The notes: a model not told the origin generated them from the sequence alone. Positions 53,889-63,860 are shown, counted from the first letter of the stretch. The stretch is 64,000 nt of DNA from Candidatus Poribacteria bacterium (GCA_022827625.1 JAJEIE010000025.1:149485-213484), one strand, 5' to 3'. A program made the numbers and translations.

Positions 53889-55003
53889 GACAGGTGTTGC
53901 AGGTACAACTTGAAATCCAACTCATTGCAATTGTCACGGCGGTAGCGTGTGCCTTGCCCGGTGTATACTTGGTACTGCGGCGGATGACGCTAATGAGCGA
54001 TGCGATTAGCCATGCCATTCTTCCGGGCATTGTACTCGCCTTTTTTCTCACTGAGAGCCTATCCTCACCGCTGCTAATCCTTGCTGCTGCGGGGACGGGT
54101 GTGCTGACGGTCGTTTTCGTTGAATTGTTGCAACGGACAAAACTCGTGAAAGAGGATGCCGCAATTGGCTTAACTTTCCCTGCCCTTTTTAGCATCGGTG
54201 TGATCCTAATCTCCCGATTCGCAGGGAATGTTCACTTGGATATGGATGCTGTTCTCCTCGGCGAACTCGCTTACGCACCACTTAACCGATTGGAGATTGC
54301 CAGTTACGATCTGGGACCCGTGTCGCTTTACGTGATGGGCGGGATTCTGATGCTTAGCCTCGTCTTTATTTTCGTGTTCTATAAAGAATTGAAGTTGGCA
54401 ACCTTTGATGCCGGTTTAGCTGCGACGTTAGGATTTGCCCCTGCCTTGATTCATTACGGGTTGATGACGCTGGTATCTGTAACGATTGTGGGCGCGTTTG
54501 ATGCTGTGGGTTCGATATTGGTGGTTGCCCTTATTGCTGGACCCCCCGCTACCGCTTACCTTATGACGGATAGACTCTCGCGTATGCTCATCCTGAGTGC
54601 CGTCATTGGAAGTGTGAATGCTGTGAGTGGCTATTGGTTGGCGCATCTTTTTGATGTCTCAATTGCGGGTGCGATTGCCACGATGACGCTTCTCGTGTTT
54701 GGATTGATTTTTCTATGTGTTCCCAACCGTGGACTGATTGCCATTGCGCGTAGGCATGCACGCCAAAGATGGGAGTTTGCGCAGACGATGTTGGTGATCC
54801 ATCTCCTTAACCACGAAGGGCTTCCCGAAGCGGAGGAGGAGTCGGCGATAGCGAACCTTCATGAACACCTCAGTTGGGACCCGACGTTCGCACATCAAGT
54901 TGTCCGGTATGCACTGAATAACCGATGTGTCTTGCAAGAGGAGACGCAGCTGGTCTTAACCGAGCATGGACGCTCTGTGGCGCAACAGGCACTTGTTCAG
55001 TAA
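53885..55003 (+). CDS. Metal ABC transporter permease 2 with C-terminal winged-helix extension
   Basis: About 372 aa. Residues 1-270 are an ABC-3 permease (MSDAISHAILPGIVLAF, FYKELKLATFDAGLAATLGF). The C-terminal ~90 residues (RRHARQRWEFAQTMLVIHL ... LVLTEHGRSVAQQ) form a cytoplasmic winged-helix-like domain of the DtxR style. This is seen in some Mn permeases and could sense metal or bind DNA. The start (TTG 53885) overlaps the previous stop. Confidence 0.8.
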   Translation: MRQVLQVQLEIQLIAIVTAVACALPGVYLVLRRMTLMSDAISHAILPGIVLAFFLTESLSSPLLILAAAGTGVLTVVFVELLQRTKLVKEDAAIGLTFPALFSIGVILISRFAGNVHLDMDAVLLGELAYAPLNRLEIASYDLGPVSLYVMGGILMLSLVFIFVFYKELKLATFDAGLAATLGFAPALIHYGLMTLVSVTIVGAFDAVGSILVVALIAGPPATAYLMTDRLSRMLILSAVIGSVNAVSGYWLAHLFDVSIAGAIATMTLLVFGLIFLCVPNRGLIAIARRHARQRWEFAQTMLVIHLLNHEGLPEAEEESAIANLHEHLSWDPTFAHQVVRYALNNRCVLQEETQLVLTEHGRSVAQQALVQ

Positions 55004-55135
55004 TAGCCTTAGTTCGCAAATCAATCGCTAATGACCCTGAGAAAAAATGGAATTTTTTTGACAAATAATGCAGGAATTGTTAATATTGTTAGTATCAACA
55101 ATACCTCTGCCAACTTACCTAAGGAGGATATACGC

Positions 55136-55735
55136 ATGAAATATATGCGGTTGTTATTGATTCAATTTGTACTGCTTGTATTAGGATTGGCCGGTTATTG
55201 CATGGCTACTGAGATTGGCTTTGAAGCCGAAGACGCAGATGAAATTGTAGCAATTATGGAAATTTATGAAGATAAGGAAGCTTCAGGCGGTATGTATATA
55301 TCGGCGGGAAAGGGCGGGGGTGGGCGCCACCCCGGTAAAGCCGATTTCGTGATTAACGTTAGAACACCCGGTCAGTACACGATGTGGGGGCGGGTGATTG
55401 CTCAAGATACGGCGAAGGACTCTTTCCATGTCACAGTCGATCAGAAGAAAAGTCCACAACCGGGTGATGCCAACATGATCTGGGATACAGGTCAGCATCA
55501 GGAGTGGACGTGGGCAAAAGTAAAATGGCGCGAAAAGAATCCGTTGACCTTTGATCTGAAACCGGGGAAACATACCGTTACATTTTGGTCCAGGGAAGGC
55601 GATACCCGTTTGGATGCCGTTTACATGGCAATAGATCCCAACGCTGCCCCCAAACTACCGAACGAAATTGAGGGTTTTGCTGTGCATCCCCAGAATCGCT
55701 TAACGACAACTTGGGCGAAGCTAAAAAAACGGTAG
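55136..55735 (+). CDS. Secreted CBM6-like protein with WG/WA-type C-terminal motif
   Basis: About 199 aa. Signal peptide start at 55136 behind TAAGGAGG (the frame is open to 55031). A beta-sandwich carbohydrate-binding-like domain follows ([52 protein letters not shown]). The end [19 protein letters not shown] matches the shared motif of three other secreted proteins. Probably a surface or secreted sugar-binding protein. Confidence 0.75.
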   Translation: MKYMRLLLIQFVLLVLGLAGYCMATEIGFEAEDADEIVAIMEIYEDKEASGGMYISAGKGGGGRHPGKADFVINVRTPGQYTMWGRVIAQDTAKDSFHVTVDQKKSPQPGDANMIWDTGQHQEWTWAKVKWREKNPLTFDLKPGKHTVTFWSREGDTRLDAVYMAIDPNAAPKLPNEIEGFAVHPQNRLTTTWAKLKKR

Positions 55736-55791
55736 AGCTGGACTCAAGCACTGTGACATCAAACGCTTTCAGGAGTTCAATAGATACGAAC

Positions 55792-58086
55792 ATGAAACAG
55801 ATCAACTGGAAATGGTTTTTAAGGAGCATTCTCCTTCTCAATATAGTATGGACGGTAAATGCCGATGAAGCCGCACTTAAGAACCCTGATGGTTCATGGA
55901 AATGGACAAACCGACTCGTCCATGAAACCAGTCCGTATCTGCTCCTCCATGCACATAATCCGGTAGACTGGTACCCGTGGGATGATGAGGCATTGGAACG
56001 TGCGAAGCGAGAGAACAAACTGATTTTTCTCTCTGTCGGCTATTCCACATGCTATTGGTGCCACGTCATGGAGCGCGAAGTCTTCTCGAACCCCGAAATC
56101 GCCGAGATGATGAATAAAGACTTCATCAATATCAAAATTGATCGAGAAGAACGTCCAGACCTCGATGAAATCTATATGACAGCCACCCAGCTGCTAACAC
56201 AACGCGGTGGATGGCCCAACTCTGTGTTCCTCACCCCTGATTTAAAGCCGTTTTATGCCGGGACCTATTTCCCACCAACAGATATGCCGGGTAGACCGGG
56301 ATTCCCAACGATCCTTGACGCTGTGCAGGAAGCATGGGTTACACGAGAAGACGAAGTCATCGAATCCGCCAACCAGATTTCAGAAACGATTGCGATGGCG
56401 ACGAGTCGCGTCTTCACTGCGCTTACTGCCAAGCCGCTGAGTAGATCTCTCATCACTGGTGCCTTGGACTATCTTCAAACCAACTATAGTCGCGCCTACG
56501 GTGGATTTGGCAATGCACCAAAATTCCCGAATCCTGCGAATCTTGAGCTCTTGTTAAGTGAGTATGAACGCGCATCTGACGCGTCGTTATTGAAGATGGT
56601 GACGCACACGCTGGATATGATGGCTTACGGCGGAATGTATGACCAGATCGGTGGCGGTTTTCACCGGTATTCCGTTGATGAAAAGTGGCTTGTTCCCCAC
56701 TTCGAGAAGATGCTTTACGACAACGCACAATTGGCGAAAGTGTATCTCCGCGCCTATCAGCTTACACACGAACTGCGCTACCGACGCGTTGCTGAGGAGA
56801 TTTTCAGTTTCGTTTTCCGAGAGATGACAGCACCTGAAGGCGGGTTCTACGCCGCATTGGACGCTGAAACGGATGCTGAAGAGGGAAAGTATTACGTCTG
56901 GACTGCTGATGAGGTTCAGGAGGTTCTCGGTAAGAAAGAAGGGGAACGTTTCGCTAAGGTTTACGGCGTGGATAAGGGTCCTAATTTTGAAGAGAAGAAT
57001 GTTCTCTATGTTCCTGAAGGACCGGCTGCTGAGGATGATCTGAAGTCGGTAGCAGCTGCACGGGAGAAACTCTTGATGGCACGCGCGAAACGGGAATATC
57101 CGTTGTTGGATACAAAGATTATTGTTAACTGGAACGGTTTGATGATAGATGCCCTCGCTTACGGTTACGAGGTGCTTGGCGAAGAACGCTATCTCGCCGC
57201 GGCCACAAAAGCCGCTCGGTTTATTCTTGACACCCTGAGGAAACCTGACGGAGAATTGTGGCATACCTATACCGCCGGTGTTACAAAGCAGGATGCGTAT
57301 CTTGATGACTATGCCTTTTTTGTGAAAGGGCTGCTCGCACTGCATCGGGCTACGGGTAAGGAGCAATGGTTTAACTCAGCTAAAACACTCACTGATACGA
57401 TGATTCAACTTTTTTCGGATGACAAAAATGGAGGTTTCTATTATACGAAAGCGGATGCGAAACACCTGATTGTAAGAACCAAAAAGCCCTTTGATTCCGC
57501 GATTCCCTCTGGCAATGCTGTTGCCGTCGAAAATCTTTTGGCATTTGGGACGGACTATCAGAGTTATGCTGAAAAAACGTTACGGAGCTTCGCAGCGTCT
57601 ATGGCGCAAGCACCCCCGTCTTTCATGTATATGCTTTTTGCACTCAACCACTATTTAGCCTCGAAAGGAGCGTTGGATTCCGATACGTCGCGCCTTGTAA
57701 CTGGAACTGCTGTCGTTAAATCTGAAAGCAGTGGGATATTCAATGTAGAACTCGACCTCAAAATCGCTGCAGGTTGGCATGTCAACGCGAATCCAACGGG
57801 GCAAGATAATTTAATACCAACGACTGTCTTAGTGGATACGGATACAGCAATAGAGATTGTTGATGTCACTTATCCGAAGGGCAAATCTGTGCGTTTTGCG
57901 TTTAGTGACGAGTCCTTGAACGTTTACGAAGGAAGCCTTACGATCCCACTGCAGCTAAAACAAAAACCGAGGACGCTGCTTGACAGAACCGTTCCAGTCC
58001 TACTAAAACTTACCTATCAACCTTGTAATGAAACGGAGTGTTTGTTGCCACGGACATTGAATATTCCGTTAAAGTTATCCCCGTAG
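55792..58086 (+). CDS. Exported DUF255/YyaL-type thioredoxin-domain protein with DsbD-like C-terminus
   Basis: About 764 aa. A signal peptide (start 55792; the frame is open to 55711) is followed by the DUF255 thioredoxin-like domain. That domain has [18 protein letters not shown], with CYWC instead of the usual CHWC. An (alpha/alpha) barrel-like region resembling cellobiose epimerases comes next (to about residue 640). The last ~110 residues look like a DsbD N-terminal (DsbC-binding) domain, with a CNETEC pair. A periplasmic thiol-disulfide role is inferred. The stop is followed by the TA promoter. Confidence 0.8.
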   Translation: MKQINWKWFLRSILLLNIVWTVNADEAALKNPDGSWKWTNRLVHETSPYLLLHAHNPVDWYPWDDEALERAKRENKLIFLSVGYSTCYWCHVMEREVFSNPEIAEMMNKDFINIKIDREERPDLDEIYMTATQLLTQRGGWPNSVFLTPDLKPFYAGTYFPPTDMPGRPGFPTILDAVQEAWVTREDEVIESANQISETIAMATSRVFTALTAKPLSRSLITGALDYLQTNYSRAYGGFGNAPKFPNPANLELLLSEYERASDASLLKMVTHTLDMMAYGGMYDQIGGGFHRYSVDEKWLVPHFEKMLYDNAQLAKVYLRAYQLTHELRYRRVAEEIFSFVFREMTAPEGGFYAALDAETDAEEGKYYVWTADEVQEVLGKKEGERFAKVYGVDKGPNFEEKNVLYVPEGPAAEDDLKSVAAAREKLLMARAKREYPLLDTKIIVNWNGLMIDALAYGYEVLGEERYLAAATKAARFILDTLRKPDGELWHTYTAGVTKQDAYLDDYAFFVKGLLALHRATGKEQWFNSAKTLTDTMIQLFSDDKNGGFYYTKADAKHLIVRTKKPFDSAIPSGNAVAVENLLAFGTDYQSYAEKTLRSFAASMAQAPPSFMYMLFALNHYLASKGALDSDTSRLVTGTAVVKSESSGIFNVELDLKIAAGWHVNANPTGQDNLIPTTVLVDTDTAIEIVDVTYPKGKSVRFAFSDESLNVYEGSLTIPLQLKQKPRTLLDRTVPVLLKLTYQPCNETECLLPRTLNIPLKLSP

Positions 58087-58136
58087 TTGACATTGGCACG
58101 GATCGGTTTAGCTCTTTGCAAGCGTACCCAAAAGAT

Positions 58137-58165
58137 TTGACATTAGTATTTCTATCAGGTATAAT
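58137..58165 (+). promoter_or_regulatory. Consensus sigma70 promoter of the toxin-antitoxin pair
   Basis: TTGACA (58137-58142), 17 bases, TATAAT (58160-58165): a perfect match at both boxes. AGGGAGG lies shortly before the first ATG. Confidence 0.75.
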
Positions 58166-58198
58166 AAGTGTGAGTAAATTTAACGCAGGGAGGCACAG

Positions 58199-58501
58199 AT
58201 GAAGCGAATTCAGACTGTTAAATTCCAGAATCCTGATTATGGAGACATCTATACTGCTCAACTCCAAAAAAACGGTAAAGGGTGGATCGGGTGGATACAA
58301 GAATATCCCAAGGTGAAGTGTGCAGAACGCACTAAAGCGAAATTGTTGAAGAACCTTGAAAATAAGCTCTATGAAATCTTAGAAGCTGACTGGGAAACAT
58401 GGGATCGGCAACTTGAAGAAGACATAGCGGCTGGAAAACTGGATCAGCTCGCTGAAGAAACCCTTGAGGATTTACACGCAGGTAGGTGTACCGATTTATA
58501 A
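58199..58501 (+). CDS. HicB-like antitoxin
   Basis: 100 aa. The N-terminus (NPDYGDIYTAQLQKNGKGWI, GWIQEYPKVKCAERTKAKL) resembles HicB-type partial RNase H folds. The C-terminus is helical and acidic (QLEEDIAAGKLDQLAEETL), as in antitoxins that wrap a RelE-type toxin. It overlaps the toxin gene by 38 bases. Confidence 0.65.
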   Translation: MKRIQTVKFQNPDYGDIYTAQLQKNGKGWIGWIQEYPKVKCAERTKAKLLKNLENKLYEILEADWETWDRQLEEDIAAGKLDQLAEETLEDLHAGRCTDL

Positions 58502-58745
58502 GACACGCCGGGATTTTTGGAGATACTATCAAACCCTTCCTCCCGAAATTCAAAGACTCGCTGATGAGAAATTTGAGTTATTGAAGGAGGACCCCACACA
58601 TCCATCCCTGAATTTCAAGAAGGTCGGTAGATATTGGTCTGCACGAATCAGCCAGCAGTATCGAGCTTTAGCACTTGAAGATGCAGGAATTTTCGTCTGG
58701 GTGTGGGTTGGGAAGCATGACGAATACATGAAGCGTATCCAGTGA
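58464..58745 (+). CDS. RelE/ParE-like toxin
   Basis: About 93 aa with TTG as the apparent start. The fold matches the RelE/ParE type: KTRRDFWRYYQTLPPEIQRLADEKF, then HPSLNFKKVGRYWSARIS, QYRALAL and WVGKHDEYMKRI. It would be a ribosome-dependent mRNA nuclease or gyrase inhibitor held in check by the preceding protein. The mix of HicB-like antitoxin and RelE-like toxin is common. Confidence 0.7.
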   Translation: MRIYTQVGVPIYKTRRDFWRYYQTLPPEIQRLADEKFELLKEDPTHPSLNFKKVGRYWSARISQQYRALALEDAGIFVWVWVGKHDEYMKRIQ

Positions 58746-58788
58746 TTGATTAGAATTACCTTTATATTTACCTTAGGAGGAACCTTGT

Positions 58789-59616
58789 ATGAAAATCTGT
58801 ATATCAATTTACACCACAATCTTTTTCTTAGTGATGGCATGTGCTATTGGATTTGCCAACGTTGTTCCAGATCCTGTGCTCTATCTCAACGCTGCGGACA
58901 ACCCTGCGCACCCGGATGCATGGGAGAACCTCGGCACCGAAGGCGGTGAATTGCTCGCTGCAGATAAACCAATGGAACTCGAAGAAGGAACAATTGAGAT
59001 TCCATCACTCGGTATCAACCAACCGAACGCGAAGTATTACACAGCCACAGAGTCCCATTCAACCTTTGGTGGTCCACCTCAGAAAAATACACCCCTGTTT
59101 TTTGAGGATTGGACATTGGAATTCCTCTGTAGGCGTAATGGCGATTTCTTCGTGGAGGAGCATCATTTCGCCGGTTTCCAGAACAGCCCAAGGGAAGGCA
59201 AACAGGGGATTCGGCTTTGGATCACTGGAGGGCAGAATCTGGACACCTCTATCCATGCAGATGGCGGTAAGCAAGGGGTTCAACCCCTTAACATTGTGCT
59301 TGCTCAAGGGGAATGGACGTGGATAGCAGTCGTCGGTACGAGCGGTGATTCGATTGTCGCCTATCAAGACGGTGAAGAGGTCAGCAAACAAGCCGGTTTT
59401 GAGTTCGATAAGGGTTTACCGATAGACGATATCTCAATCGGTGCTAATTCTTTCGATGAACGCCGTCGGACTTTCAACGGTTCGTTTGCGATTGTTCGGG
59501 CTTATGATAAAGCACTGACAGAGGCAGAGATTAATCAAAATATCTCTGGCACCTTTGCTGTTGATCCCGCAGACAAACTCTCAACGACTTGGGCGAACGT
59601 AAAACGCGGCTATTAG
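58789..59616 (+). CDS. Secreted LamG-domain protein with WG/WA-type C-terminal motif
   Basis: 275 aa with a signal peptide (to about residue 23) after TTAGGAGG. The concanavalin A-like/LamG domain spans about 25-255 (EDWTLEFLCRRNGDF, GEWTWIAVVGTSGDSI, FNGSFAIVRAYDKALTEAE). The end FAVDPADKLSTTWANVKRGY shares the motif of the proteins ending at 32905, 33871 and 55735. Likely secreted or surface-bound. Confidence 0.8.
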   Translation: MKICISIYTTIFFLVMACAIGFANVVPDPVLYLNAADNPAHPDAWENLGTEGGELLAADKPMELEEGTIEIPSLGINQPNAKYYTATESHSTFGGPPQKNTPLFFEDWTLEFLCRRNGDFFVEEHHFAGFQNSPREGKQGIRLWITGGQNLDTSIHADGGKQGVQPLNIVLAQGEWTWIAVVGTSGDSIVAYQDGEEVSKQAGFEFDKGLPIDDISIGANSFDERRRTFNGSFAIVRAYDKALTEAEINQNISGTFAVDPADKLSTTWANVKRGY

Positions 59617-59626
59617 TTAGGAGTCC

Positions 59627-59653
59627 GTAGGGGCGAGGTTTCCTTGTCCCTAC
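59627..59653. repeat. Hairpin repeat between two convergent genes
   Basis: GTAGGG (59627-59632) pairs with CCCTAC (59648-59653) around GCGAGGTTTCC. It has the same GGGCGAGGTTTCC core as the dispersed elements. Its right arm supplies the stop codon of the aminotransferase (minus strand). Confidence 0.55.
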
Positions 59654-60843
59654 TGCAATTCATCAACGTATGTCCGAATCTTCTGGAACGCATCTAAAAT
59701 CAACTGCATCTCGTCCGTGCCACCCAAAAACATAGAATGCGTAAAACTACAGACCTCTTCCCGATAGACATACTCTGCGTTTGGGCAGTTGAGCGTGCTG
59801 TAGTCAATCGCTTGTTCCCCGAGGTATTTGCGGGGTAGACCGAGTTGGTCAAACAGTTCTGGGTTCCCAAATGGACCCTCATTATAGATAGGTTCGCCGT
59901 GCGCACCGACCCCACACGGAACGCCTTCTGCTCGGAGTGCCTCCAGAAACCGATCGCGTGAGATACCACCGAATTCCTCAGCGACGAACCGGAAATCCCA
60001 ATAGTAGAAACACCACCGCGTGACGCGTGCGTCGCGTGGGATGGGATGAACCCCGTCTATCGTCTCCATACCTTTAGAAAGGTAAGCGATGTTTCGTTCC
60101 CGCGTCTCTATCTGTTCCTCAAACCGTTCCAATTGACTCAACAGAAGCGTCGCTTGGAAGTTTGTCATCCGCATGTTCAGCTGCGCGAAACGTCCCGCGC
60201 TTTCTGCAAGTGCTTCATCGTTTGTCAACACCATCCCGCCTTCACCACAGGTGAGCGTCTTTCCCATCTGAAAACTGAATGCACCGAGGTGTCCGATTGA
60301 ACCGAGACCGCTCCCGCGCCACTGTGAACCGTGTGCATGCGCGCAATCCTCAATTACTTTGAGATTGTGTCTATCAGCAATTTCCATAATCGCGTCCATG
60401 TCAGCAGGATAGCCGCCGTTATGCACCGGAATGATTGCCCGTGTTCGCGGTGTAATGGCTTTCTCAATTGCTTCAGGTAAGATATTGTAGGTGAGTGGAT
60501 CAATGTCAACAATCACCGGTACGGCATTGACGCAGACAGCCGATGTTCCTGTCGCTACAAACGTGAGTGCCGGAACGATGACTTCATTACCGGCGCTAAC
60601 CCCAGCAGCCTTTAAGGCGCATTGTAACGCTACAGTGCCGTTTGCGAGTGGAATCCCATATTTTGCATCTTGAAACGCTGCGAATTTTTCACCGACCTCA
60701 TCGACTTTCTCGCGTCGGTTCCATGCGCCACTCCGTAAGGTTTCTAAGAGTGCATCCTCTTCAGCTTCATCAAAAATCGGCCAACGCTTCCCCAAACTTC
60801 CTTGGACAACGGGTTCACCACCGTTGATTGCCAACTTCGCCAT
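59650..60843 (-). CDS. DegT/DnrJ/EryC1/StrS aminotransferase
   Basis: 397 aa. PLP-dependent sugar aminotransferase fold. The PLP-binding lysine is in GAFSFQMGKTLTCGEGG, with VIEDCAHAHGSQWRG (Asp) before it. The N-terminus (KLAINGGEPVV) is typical. It transaminates a keto-sugar for surface polysaccharide or natural product. No partner genes adjoin. Confidence 0.85.
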   Translation of the reverse strand: MAKLAINGGEPVVQGSLGKRWPIFDEAEEDALLETLRSGAWNRREKVDEVGEKFAAFQDAKYGIPLANGTVALQCALKAAGVSAGNEVIVPALTFVATGTSAVCVNAVPVIVDIDPLTYNILPEAIEKAITPRTRAIIPVHNGGYPADMDAIMEIADRHNLKVIEDCAHAHGSQWRGSGLGSIGHLGAFSFQMGKTLTCGEGGMVLTNDEALAESAGRFAQLNMRMTNFQATLLLSQLERFEEQIETRERNIAYLSKGMETIDGVHPIPRDARVTRWCFYYWDFRFVAEEFGGISRDRFLEALRAEGVPCGVGAHGEPIYNEGPFGNPELFDQLGLPRKYLGEQAIDYSTLNCPNAEYVYREEVCSFTHSMFLGGTDEMQLILDAFQKIRTYVDELQ

Positions 60844-60926
60844 ATCTATTCCCCCCTATCACTCGGTTACGTTATATGCGTAATCTTGATTTTAACAGCA
60901 GCCTACACATGAAATCCGATTCTGGG

Positions 60927-61649
60927 TCACAGGCGCGCTTTCAGGCGTTCTAATTCCGCTTGGAGCCGAGCAACCTTGCTTTCTGCTTGCTGGCGAGCAT
61001 CGGCTTCCTGATGGGCGCGTTCTTCCGCGGCCTCGGCGCGCCCTTCTGCAGCTTCAGCAGCGGTTTTTACCCAGTCTGCTGACTCCGGATCGTAAATACC
61101 TAAACCATCATCAAGGAGGTGGAACTCTAAACCCAACGTCGCAGCAGGAATGCCACCCGTCGCAAGAGGAGCGATTTCAACATAAGTATCTCCGATGAGA
61201 CGGAAACCCATCAACGGCCGCGGGAGATAACGGCGGTCTACATCGTAGACGAAGTATTCAGGAATGCCAATCGCCGCATAGAGCTCTACCTTCCGCGTCA
61301 GGTCCTTACGATACGTGCCTTTGCTCGCAAACTCTAAGACGAAATCGGGCGGTTTGCCCTCCTCCCATATTTTATAGATACGCCGCTCCTTGCGACCGAT
61401 ACCGAAGGCGACGAAAATATCAGGCGAGATAGATTTACGAGGATTGCCTTCTTCATAATACATCATCATATCCCCAAGGACATAGGCATCTGGCATGTGG
61501 GCGAGATGGTTTTCGATGCGATTAAAGTTCTTTAGGAGTTCTCTAAAGTGGCGTTCGGTTTCAGCCATAGGTTTTCCGTCCGATGCCGGATATAGGTCCG
61601 CGATTTCTGTGGGTGCGGAAGGGAGTGTGAAAGTATTTGGGTGTCCCAT
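60927..61649 (-). CDS. Uma2-family (DUF820) restriction-endonuclease-like protein with coiled-coil tail
   Basis: About 240 aa. The PD-(D/E)XK-like core has SPDIFVAFGIGRKERR and PPDFVLEFASKGTYRKDLTRK. YAAIGIPEYFVYDV is the usual end of that motif. The last ~50 residues form a Glu/Ala/Arg coiled coil (AEERAHQEADARQQAESK). AAGGAGA seven bases before ATG 61649 fixes the start; the frame stays open to 61802. These proteins are often found in many copies; their target is unknown. Confidence 0.75.
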   Translation of the reverse strand: MGHPNTFTLPSAPTEIADLYPASDGKPMAETERHFRELLKNFNRIENHLAHMPDAYVLGDMMMYYEEGNPRKSISPDIFVAFGIGRKERRIYKIWEEGKPPDFVLEFASKGTYRKDLTRKVELYAAIGIPEYFVYDVDRRYLPRPLMGFRLIGDTYVEIAPLATGGIPAATLGLEFHLLDDGLGIYDPESADWVKTAAEAAEGRAEAAEERAHQEADARQQAESKVARLQAELERLKARL

Positions 61650-61767
61650 GGGTCTATCTCCTTTTCCGTAGTTTTTTGCGTCGGGGATGACGAACAACAT
61701 TTTTAAATTACGCAATAAGTAGTTTTGGGCTTGGTTAAATTGCGTATCACATTTCACCTTGTTGTTT

Positions 61768-63678
61768 TTATTCAACGATACCAACTGTTCCATTAAGGGC
61801 ATTTACACCTGTAAAAATATCTACACCCCGATGTTCAATAAAACAAGTTATTGGACTGACTTTTTTATCTGCGTTAAAATCCTCTATCCATTGCATTAGT
61901 TCGTCTGTAATTTGGTACTCGGGGTTTCCAACATTTCTTTCTTCTACAATTATACTCCTATCTATTCCCATATCTCTGTTGCTATATCTAAAAAGAAGCA
62001 TGTGAGCATTTAGACTTTCTTTGAGAATCGGACTATTATTTAGACTTGCAGTTAAAGGGTCATAAATATTGTTAATATCGTGCTTATCTGCGTATATTGG
62101 TTCAACTCCATTATCAAGGGGTATCCATGTTGTTACATGTTTCTTGATTAAAACACGTATTTGCTCATTGTCTAAGCCTATTTCATTCTTGTCATCTATG
62201 ACGTATATTTCACCTTTATGGCTTATAGCGTAATTTTTTACAATGTTCTTAACTGCATCCAATTCCTTCTTTTCCTTGTGGCATTTTTGTATCGTTTCGT
62301 TTGTAATATCAAATTCTATTCTTTCGTGAGCGGTATACTTTTGCACAGGGTATATGTCTAATTTATGCAGAATGTTATTAATGTCTATAATAAGCGGGTC
62401 AGGATACATAGTAGTTGTTATTTCATGTAATTTAAAATCAATACGTAATTCGTAATACTCGCTAATAGATTCAAAAATCTGTGAAAGCATTTCAAGGAAT
62501 TTCTTAATTAACGGTATATCTATAGGCAAATTTTCTAAATTAGAAAAAAGTTCATCTGCGTTTTTAGTAGGCAGATAATCCAAATCTATATGAGCGAATA
62601 ATTTGTTTCGCAATTTTTTCAGTCTTTCATAATCATTACGAATGTTCTGATAGCATGCTCCTAACAAAACCGCCATGTCTTTCCCAATATCAGTTTTTTT
62701 CAAATCCTCGTCATTAACGAAAAAAAAGAAGGATATGGTGTCATTTTCCGTGTCTGTATCTATTAAATTACATATACCTATTACTATGTCCGTATAAATT
62801 CTCTTAAGGTAATCAAACCAAAACTTTGGATTTTCATTGTATATGCTTTCTATATTACTTATTACCCCCTGTGTTAGTAGTTCTCTCCCAAATCGGAATG
62901 AAAAGAGACTTGGTGACAAACCGTTAAGAATACGACAACTCCTATTTAATTCAACCCATATTTCATAATAGCCTCTTACCATATTACTAATTTTACTACA
63001 AACAGATTCTTCCAGTTCAGAATGCTTTTCTTTACATTTAGCAGGAATATGTTTGGATAAAAACCAAATTTTATCCTGAATATCATTTTTGTTTACTTTA
63101 ATTATTTTGGTGTTGAAATCACGGTATAAAGGATTTTTTAATAATGAATATCCCTTTTTGATACTATCAAGTGAGAGTATATATCTTTTTCTACTATCTT
63201 CACTTGTTTGTCGCTTTTCAAGAAATACGTCTTTCTCAACTACGGGCAAATAGATAAAATCATTGCAAGAGCATGTAAAGTAATTTTGTTTGACGCTGGA
63301 AAATAAATGTTCTTTGTGATCAGGGTTTACCAACACATAATCTTGTTTTAATTCTATTTTTCCATCGCACTCGCTACAGTATTCGTGGTTGCAGATTTTA
63401 TGGCGAAAGAGCTCATAGAAAACTTCGTCTCTAAAAGCATCTTTCTGTGTTTTTGCGAATGATTGCGTAAGGTGATTTTGGATTTCTTTAGAATGTGTCT
63501 TTATTTCTTCTGCTATTTCACTTTCGCATGCTGGACAAAACTTTTCATTGAGGTCGCAAAATTCTGTGTACTGATATTTTTCGGTGGTGAAATTGCAAGG
63601 TTCTTCAGCATTAAAAAGATAAAAAACTGTTCTTTTATCTTTGTCAGACAATTCATACTTTTCGTCTATAAAATCCAT
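61768..63678 (-). CDS. AT-rich zinc/HEPN protein (AbiU2-like motif), candidate defence gene
   Basis: About 636 aa after AAAAGGAG; the frame is open to 63729. The N-terminal ~140 residues are cysteine-rich (CPAC, CNHEYCSEC, CSC), suggesting one or two zinc sites. Residues about 285-460 are helical and include LRKLRNKLFAHID-like LKKLRNKLFAHID: Arg and His in an Rx5H spacing, as in AbiU2-type HEPN domains. The rest is unrecognised. The gene is far more AT-rich than its neighbours and lies beside an IS3 end, which suggests transfer. Confidence 0.6.
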   Translation of the reverse strand: MDFIDEKYELSDKDKRTVFYLFNAEEPCNFTTEKYQYTEFCDLNEKFCPACESEIAEEIKTHSKEIQNHLTQSFAKTQKDAFRDEVFYELFRHKICNHEYCSECDGKIELKQDYVLVNPDHKEHLFSSVKQNYFTCSCNDFIYLPVVEKDVFLEKRQTSEDSRKRYILSLDSIKKGYSLLKNPLYRDFNTKIIKVNKNDIQDKIWFLSKHIPAKCKEKHSELEESVCSKISNMVRGYYEIWVELNRSCRILNGLSPSLFSFRFGRELLTQGVISNIESIYNENPKFWFDYLKRIYTDIVIGICNLIDTDTENDTISFFFFVNDEDLKKTDIGKDMAVLLGACYQNIRNDYERLKKLRNKLFAHIDLDYLPTKNADELFSNLENLPIDIPLIKKFLEMLSQIFESISEYYELRIDFKLHEITTTMYPDPLIIDINNILHKLDIYPVQKYTAHERIEFDITNETIQKCHKEKKELDAVKNIVKNYAISHKGEIYVIDDKNEIGLDNEQIRVLIKKHVTTWIPLDNGVEPIYADKHDINNIYDPLTASLNNSPILKESLNAHMLLFRYSNRDMGIDRSIIVEERNVGNPEYQITDELMQWIEDFNADKKVSPITCFIEHRGVDIFTGVNALNGTVGIVE

Positions 63679-63860
63679 GTTTAACTCCTTTTGGGTTGAT
63701 AAATTATCGCAATTAATAGTTTCGGACACCTTACAAAAATCTGAAAAACCCTACGCGATTACTTATCTTGATTTTTCAACTCAAGTGATTCTCTCATTAT
63801 AGATTCACTATAATTGAGTTGTTTCGCAGATTCTTTCAGCAGATTAAAAGATTTTGTTAC

